Shown here one piece after another: positions 59,647 through 64,000 of a stretch of DNA of 64,000 bases (the stretch's first letter is position 1; each line of letters begins with the position of its first letter). The notes under the pieces are model-generated. The model made no database searches, was not told the origin of the DNA, and saw only the letters and a program-made list of their open reading frames with translations. This stretch comes from Hylemonella sp. (GTDB lineage Bacteria; Pseudomonadota; Gammaproteobacteria; Burkholderiales; Burkholderiaceae_C), in the NCBI RefSeq assembly GCF_027532185.1, contig NZ_JAPZSV010000002.1, positions 310,001-374,000 of the forward strand, written 5' to 3'. A program made the position numbers and the translations under genes.

Positions 59647-60777
59647 TCAACCAGCCGCCGGGCGATTCAGTTCGAGCACCTTGACCGGGCTGCCGTCGCG
59701 CTGCAGGCGCTGCTGGCCGGCCGTGACCACGGTGTCTCCTTCCTGCAGACCTTCGACGATCTCGACCTGGCCCGGGCGGCGGATCCCAACCTTGACCTCG
59801 ACGCGGCGCGAGACCAGGGTGTCGTTGTCCGGTCCTGGCACGAGCTTGATGACGAACTGGCGCCCGCCCTGGGGCACGATGGCCTCCTCCGGCACCACGC
59901 GGGCGCGCTCACGCACGCCGAACAGCGTGCTCACGCGCGCAAACATGCCCGGTCGCAGCTGCAGCTGCCGGTTGGGGATGCTGGCGCGCACGCCGATGGA
60001 ACGGCCATTGGCGTCGATCAGCGGATCGACCGCCTGCACCCGCGCCTCGAAGCTGCGACCGGGCAGCGCATCGAGCTCCACGGTAACGCGCTGGCCGGCC
60101 TTCACCTGGGTCTGGTAGCGCTCGGGCAGGCGGTAGTCGACATAGACCGTGTCGATGTCTTCCAGGTTGACGATGTCGGCGCCGTCCTTGAGGTAGTCGC
60201 CGACGTTGACGTTGCGGATGCCGGCGATGCCGTCGAAGGGCGCGATGATGCGCAGCCGCTCGGCCGTGGCCTGCGCCAGCGCCAGCTTGGCCTGCGCCAC
60301 TTCCAGGTTGGCCGCGCTCTCATCCAGCGAACGTTGGCTGACGAAGTTCTGTGCCAGCAGTTCCTCGTTGCGTTTGTGGTTGGCCCGGGCGATGGAGAGC
60401 TCGGCTTGGCTCTGCTTGATCTGGGCCTGCTGCAGCTGGTCGTCGAACTGCACCAGCAGCTGCCCCTTGCGCACACGCTCCCCGTCCTTGAAGTTGAGCC
60501 GCACCACGCGACCGCTGACCTCGGGACGCAGCATCACGCTCTGGCGCGAGCGCAGGCTGCCCACGGACTGGGCGTCGTCCGTGAGCTTCATCACACGCAC
60601 GCGCACTGCTTCGACGGTGATGGGGCGGGACGGGGCCGCGCTGCTGGCGCGCGCTGAGGGACTGGCCGATGCCGCGGCCGAGCTTGCCGCGCTGCGGTTC
60701 TGGAACCACCAGGCGGCCCCCGAGGCCGCTGCGATGCCGACAGCGGCAATGACCGGATAGAGGATTTTGGAAGGCAT
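59647..60777 (-). CDS. RND efflux periplasmic adaptor (membrane fusion protein)
   Basis: A 376-residue HlyD/MFP-type adaptor. A short N-terminal anchor (MPSKILYPVIAAVGIAAASG) and an Ala/Ser-rich linker lead to the lipoyl half-motifs (SGRVVRLNFKDGERVRKGQL, IAPFDGIAGIRNVNVGDYLK) flanking a coiled-coil hairpin (KQSQAELSIARANHKRNEEL), then a beta-barrel domain. The ATG at 60777 is chosen over an upstream one because the anchor begins there. It is followed 12 bases later by the permease gene. Confidence 0.92.
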   Translation of the reverse strand: MPSKILYPVIAAVGIAAASGAAWWFQNRSAASSAAASASPSARASSAAPSRPITVEAVRVRVMKLTDDAQSVGSLRSRQSVMLRPEVSGRVVRLNFKDGERVRKGQLLVQFDDQLQQAQIKQSQAELSIARANHKRNEELLAQNFVSQRSLDESAANLEVAQAKLALAQATAERLRIIAPFDGIAGIRNVNVGDYLKDGADIVNLEDIDTVYVDYRLPERYQTQVKAGQRVTVELDALPGRSFEARVQAVDPLIDANGRSIGVRASIPNRQLQLRPGMFARVSTLFGVRERARVVPEEAIVPQGGRQFVIKLVPGPDNDTLVSRRVEVKVGIRRPGQVEIVEGLQEGDTVVTAGQQRLQRDGSPVKVLELNRPAAG

Positions 60778-60911
60778 GGACAACAGGCAGGCGGCGGGCA
60801 CCGGCGGTGCCCTGGCAGAGCTGAATTCCGTCGACTGTAGCAGTCTCACGCCCACTCTGCATGCGTAGGAGTCCGCATGCGCCGGCTTGTACGGACCGGC
60901 TTTGCAGAACT

Positions 60912-61352
60912 TTACAGAACCTGTTCCACGCCGCGATTGGCCAGGGCGTCGGCCCGCTCGTTGCCGGGATCACCGTCGTGCCCCTTGACCCAGCGCCACT
61001 CGATGCGGTGCTCCGTCTGGCTCAGCAGGCTGTCCAGCCGCTGCCACAAGTCCACGTTCTTCACGGGCTGCTTCGAAGCCGTCTTCCAGCCCCTGGCCTT
61101 CCAGCCCGCGAGCCATTCGTTGATGCCTTTGAGCACATACTGGCTGTCCGCATGCAGGATGACATGACAGGGCCGCTTGAGGGCCTCCAGCGCCTGGATC
61201 ACGGCCATCATCTCCATGCGGTTGTTGGTGGTCTCGCGTTCGCCGCCGAACAGCTCCTTCTCCACGCTGCCGGATTTCAGCAGCACGCCCCAGCCCCCGG
61301 GGCCCGGGTTGCCCTTGCAGGCGCCATCGGTATAGATCTCGACCGTGTTCAC
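60912..61352 (-). CDS. rnhA: Ribonuclease HI
   Basis: Cleaves RNA in RNA-DNA hybrids. It has 146 residues from a GTG overlapping the methyltransferase stop (GTGA), with AGGAA upstream. The catalytic set is visible: Asp9 ([12 protein letters not shown]), Glu47 (NNRMEMMAV), Asp69 (HADSQYV) and Asp135 (GNERADALA), with His125 in VKGHDGDPG. Confidence 0.96.
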   Translation of the reverse strand: MNTVEIYTDGACKGNPGPGGWGVLLKSGSVEKELFGGERETTNNRMEMMAVIQALEALKRPCHVILHADSQYVLKGINEWLAGWKARGWKTASKQPVKNVDLWQRLDSLLSQTEHRIEWRWVKGHDGDPGNERADALANRGVEQVL

Positions 61353-62134
61353 TCGTGTTGTTCCTGTTTCATCGAAAGGGGGTGGTCGCCGTTGCGCCTG
61401 GCCAGCGGCACCGTGGCCACGGCCTTGCTGCCTGCCTTGCGCCAGCCCGGCTCGAGCAGGCGCACACCGTGCACACGCTTGACCGCCACCAGCACATAGG
61501 CCGCGCCGAAGAAGGGCCACCAACGCGTACCTGCACGATCCATCCAGCGCCAGCGCAGCAGCCACTTCTCGCTGCCCAGCAGCGGACGGTAGCAACCGTA
61601 GCCTCCGGTCTCAATCTCGAAGTCCAGCAGTCGCAGCCAGTCACGCAGACGGCGCGAACCAATGAAGTCCAATCCCTGCGGCAGCGAGGGCGTGCCCACC
61701 TTGAAGCGCCGGCACAGATGCTCGCAGCCCTGGCGCAATCCCCACAGGCTTGCAGGGTTGAATCCACTGACCACCACCCGCCCGCCGGGCACGAGCACGC
61801 GCGCCACCTCACGCAGCACGGCATGCGGATCAACGTGGCTGTCCAATGCGTGCGGCAGCACGACCAGGTCCAGGCTGGACTCGGGGAAAGGCAGTGCCGC
61901 GTAATCGGCCTGCAGCACGGCATGCGAGGCGCGCACGCCCTCGGCCGTGGCCAGCCAGCGGTGCGGCATGCGGTTGGCGGCCAGCGCATCGAGTGCCGGC
62001 AGACCCAGCTGCAGGGCGTGGTAGCCGAAGATGTCGACCACCGCCAGATCGAGCTGCTGTTGCTCCCACGCCAACAGATAAGCCCCCGCGGGGCTCTCGA
62101 ACCAGTCCTGCAAACCTATAATTCCGGCATTCAT
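61349..62134 (-). CDS. Class I SAM-dependent methyltransferase
   Basis: A 261-residue Methyltransf_11-like protein: [20 protein letters not shown] in the position of motif [21 protein letters not shown] and [15 protein letters not shown]. The target is unknown; it lies between gloB and rnhA as in many betaproteobacteria. The ATG at 62134 ([12 protein letters not shown]) overlaps the divergent gloB ATG as CATG; an ATG at 62167 would overlap gloB by more and is less likely. Confidence 0.85.
   Translation of the reverse strand: MNAGIIGLQDWFESPAGAYLLAWEQQQLDLAVVDIFGYHALQLGLPALDALAANRMPHRWLATAEGVRASHAVLQADYAALPFPESSLDLVVLPHALDSHVDPHAVLREVARVLVPGGRVVVSGFNPASLWGLRQGCEHLCRRFKVGTPSLPQGLDFIGSRRLRDWLRLLDFEIETGGYGCYRPLLGSEKWLLRWRWMDRAGTRWWPFFGAAYVLVAVKRVHGVRLLEPGWRKAGSKAVATVPLARRNGDHPLSMKQEQHE
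62117..62122 (+). promoter_or_regulatory. TATAAT box just before gloB
   Basis: A perfect -10 hexamer ends 10 bases before the gloB ATG, so transcription would begin within a few bases of the start codon, giving a leaderless or near-leaderless mRNA. The -35 region is weak. Confidence 0.4.
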
Positions 62135-62900
62135 GACCCTGCTTCCACTGCCCGCCTTCGACGACAACTACATCTGGATGCTGCATGACGGCCACCAGGC
62201 TCTCGTCGTCGACCCCGGTGATGCACAACCGGTGCTGCAGGCGCTGCAGGCCCAACACCTGCAACTCCAGGCGATTCTAGTCACACACCACCACGCCGAT
62301 CACGTGGGCGGTGTTGCCGAACTCCGCGCGGCCACCGGCGCCACGGTCCACGGCCCGGCCGGCGAAGAGATGCCCGAGCCGCTGCAACGCTACAGCGAGG
62401 GCGACGGGCTCGACCTGCTGGGCCTGCACTTCGAGGTGCTGGACGTGCCGGGACACACGGCGGGCCACATCGCCTGGTACTGCGCCGACGCCGACGGTGC
62501 TCCCCTGCTGTTCTGCGGTGACACACTGTTCTCCGGCGGCTGTGGGCGCCTCTTCGAAGGCACGCCTGCGCAGATGCTCGCCTCGCTCGACAAGCTCGCG
62601 GCCCTGCCCGGCCACACCCGCGTGTGCTGCGCCCACGAATACACGCTGAGCAATCTGCGCTTCGCGCGTGCCGTCGAACCCGGCAACGCGGCGCTGCAGC
62701 AGTACGTGCAGCAGTGTGAAAGTCTGCGCGCCCGACAGCAACCCACCCTGCCCTCGACCCTGGCGGTCGAGCGCGACATCAACCCCTTCCTGCGCACCCG
62801 CGAGCCCGCCGTCGTGCAGGCCGTGCAGCCCCGGGCACAGGCCCGAGACGAGGCCGGCATCTTTGCCGCCCTGCGATTGTGGAAAAACGACTTTCGATGA
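62133..62900 (+). CDS. gloB: Hydroxyacylglutathione hydrolase (glyoxalase II)
   Basis: Hydrolyses S-lactoylglutathione in methylglyoxal detoxification. It has 255 residues, a metallo-beta-lactamase fold with the metal motif [10 protein letters not shown] (51-60), [33 protein letters not shown] and the C-terminal HAGH domain ([20 protein letters not shown]). The mltD gene starts in its stop codon (ATGA). Confidence 0.96.
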   Translation: MTLLPLPAFDDNYIWMLHDGHQALVVDPGDAQPVLQALQAQHLQLQAILVTHHHADHVGGVAELRAATGATVHGPAGEEMPEPLQRYSEGDGLDLLGLHFEVLDVPGHTAGHIAWYCADADGAPLLFCGDTLFSGGCGRLFEGTPAQMLASLDKLAALPGHTRVCCAHEYTLSNLRFARAVEPGNAALQQYVQQCESLRARQQPTLPSTLAVERDINPFLRTREPAVVQAVQPRAQARDEAGIFAALRLWKNDFR

Positions 62901-64000
62901 AACTGCTCAGCACCACCGGCCTCGTGGCCCTCCTGCTCCTGCTGGCCGGCTGCGCCAGCAACCCGCCCGGCCCCGGCGCCCAGACCGACGCTCCCTCCTC
63001 CCTCACGACCCATGCCGAGACGGCGTTTCCCGCACCCAGCCGGCACACCCCCATCTACCCGCAGGGCGAACTGACGCCGATCGCTCCCCACGAGCCCGCG
63101 CCGCGCCGCGTGGCTGCCCTCACGCCACCGGACGACCTGTGGGAGCGCATCCGCAGCGGCTTTGCCATGCCCGACCTCGACAGCCCGCTGGTCCCGGGCC
63201 GTGAGCAGTGGTACGCCGCGCGCCCCCAGGATCTGGAGAACATGGCCGAGCGCTCGCGCATGTACCTCTTCCACATCGTCGAGGAGATCGAGCGCCGCGG
63301 CCTGCCCACCGAGCTGGCCCTGCTGCCCTTCATCGAGAGTGCCTACAACCCCCAGGCCTATTCGCATGCACGTGCCGCCGGCATGTGGCAGTTCATCCCC
63401 AGCACCGGAAAGCTCTACCAGCTCAAGCAGAACGCCTTCCGTGACGATCGCCGCGACGTGCTGGCCTCGACGCGTGCCGCGCTCGATTACCTGGAGCGGC
63501 TCTACGGCATGTTCGGTGACTGGCACCTCGCCCTCGCCTCTTACAACTGGGGCGAAGGCAGCGTGGGCCGGGCGATCGCCAAGAACAAGCGCATGAACAA
63601 GGGCACGGGCTACCTGGACCTGAACATGCCCATGGAAACGCGCTACTACATCCCCAAGCTGCAGGCCATGAAGAACATCGTGGCCGATCCCGGCAAGTTC
63701 AACATCAAGCTGCCGGTCATCGAGAACCACCCCTACTTCGACACCGTCAACATCACGCGCGACATCGACGTCGCCCTGGCTGCCAAGCTGGCCGAGGTGC
63801 GGCTGGAAGACTTCAAGGCTCTCAACCCCTCGCTGCACCGCCCGGTCATCCTGGCCGCGGGCACCTCCCAGATCCTGCTGCCCTGGGACAACGCCGCCAT
63901 CTTCCAGCGCAACCTCGACGCCTATGCTGGCGACCGGCTCTCCAGCTGGACCGTCTGGATCGCCCCGCGCAACATGACGCCGACCGAAGCCGCGGAGCGC
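62897..64000 (+). CDS. mltD: Membrane-bound lytic murein transglycosylase D (partial, runs off the right edge)
   Basis: A peptidoglycan-cleaving lipoprotein. The 368 codons present include a lipoprotein signal with lipobox LLAGC (Cys at about residue 19), a Pro-rich linker, and the SLT catalytic domain with the Glu in [20 protein letters not shown] and [17 protein letters not shown]. The C-terminal LysM repeats would lie beyond the window. The ATG overlaps the gloB stop. Confidence 0.94.
   Translation, partial: MKLLSTTGLVALLLLLAGCASNPPGPGAQTDAPSSLTTHAETAFPAPSRHTPIYPQGELTPIAPHEPAPRRVAALTPPDDLWERIRSGFAMPDLDSPLVPGREQWYAARPQDLENMAERSRMYLFHIVEEIERRGLPTELALLPFIESAYNPQAYSHARAAGMWQFIPSTGKLYQLKQNAFRDDRRDVLASTRAALDYLERLYGMFGDWHLALASYNWGEGSVGRAIAKNKRMNKGTGYLDLNMPMETRYYIPKLQAMKNIVADPGKFNIKLPVIENHPYFDTVNITRDIDVALAAKLAEVRLEDFKALNPSLHRPVILAAGTSQILLPWDNAAIFQRNLDAYAGDRLSSWTVWIAPRNMTPTEAAER

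Noticed and set aside
57259-60657. A 1132-codon open frame on the plus strand opposite the RND genes
   Set aside because: It is rich in His, Arg, Gly and Asp with no domain, the usual antisense shadow of GC-rich genes; the minus strand encodes clear RND and adaptor proteins.

Overview
The window is a GC-rich, gene-dense bacterial chromosome segment. Gene content and order point to a betaproteobacterium of the order Burkholderiales, most likely Comamonadaceae-like. The markers are a cbb3 oxidase ccoI-ccoS-ccoN block, a 'small Trp-rich' protein, DUF3619 and DUF3106 proteins behind an ECF sigma factor, a Bug/TctC periplasmic binding protein, a malonate (mat) operon, and a GC-rich intergenic repeat of a kind I recall from this family. 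I saw no integrase, transposase, prophage, CRISPR array or rRNA. The species call is inference.

Layout. 1-4243: 5' part of ccoN, then ccoS, ccoI and a divergent universal stress protein, with two FNR/ANR-type boxes. 4296-6059: tandem duplicate of a predicted outer-membrane barrel protein. 6129-11685: malonate catabolism operon (matR-matA-tctC-enoyl-CoA hydratase-matB) with a perfect palindromic operator candidate upstream. 11834-15344: lgt, a LysR regulator and divergent ilvD. 15407-18341: small Trp-rich protein, cytochrome c and acs, with a second copy of the acs 3' end. 18511-25890: UPF0114 protein, class I fumarase, murI, thermonuclease, tRNA-Pro, the aat-bpt N-end-rule pair, an IclR regulator and a PBP7-like endopeptidase. 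26030-32283: branched-chain amino-acid block ilvB-ilvH-ilvC-pssA-leuA, with a leucine-rich leader peptide and attenuator before leuA and a small uORF before ilvB.

32465-35736: ECF sigma, DUF3619, DUF3106, RDD, dgkA and LOG. 35733-39001: glnB, nadE and a GNAT/FemAB-like protein. 39006-41314: chemoreceptor and CheW. 41488-44322: soluble and membrane pyrophosphatases, divergently arranged. 44566-50629: an uncharacterised protein, then a TonB receptor / periplasmic binding protein / hybrid kinase operon facing a LuxR-type response regulator. 50790-54000: molybdenum cofactor genes moaA, mobA and moeA. 54001-60777: P-type cation ATPase and an RND efflux pump with its adaptor. 60912-64000: rnhA, a methyltransferase, gloB and the 5' part of mltD.

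The most promising under-described items are the TonB receptor-binding protein-hybrid kinase-response regulator module, the ECF sigma/DUF3619/DUF3106 operon, the leuA attenuator with the ilvB/ilvH leader structures, and the relic of an acs 3' end. Most genes are core metabolism on both strands with tight, often overlapping, operons.
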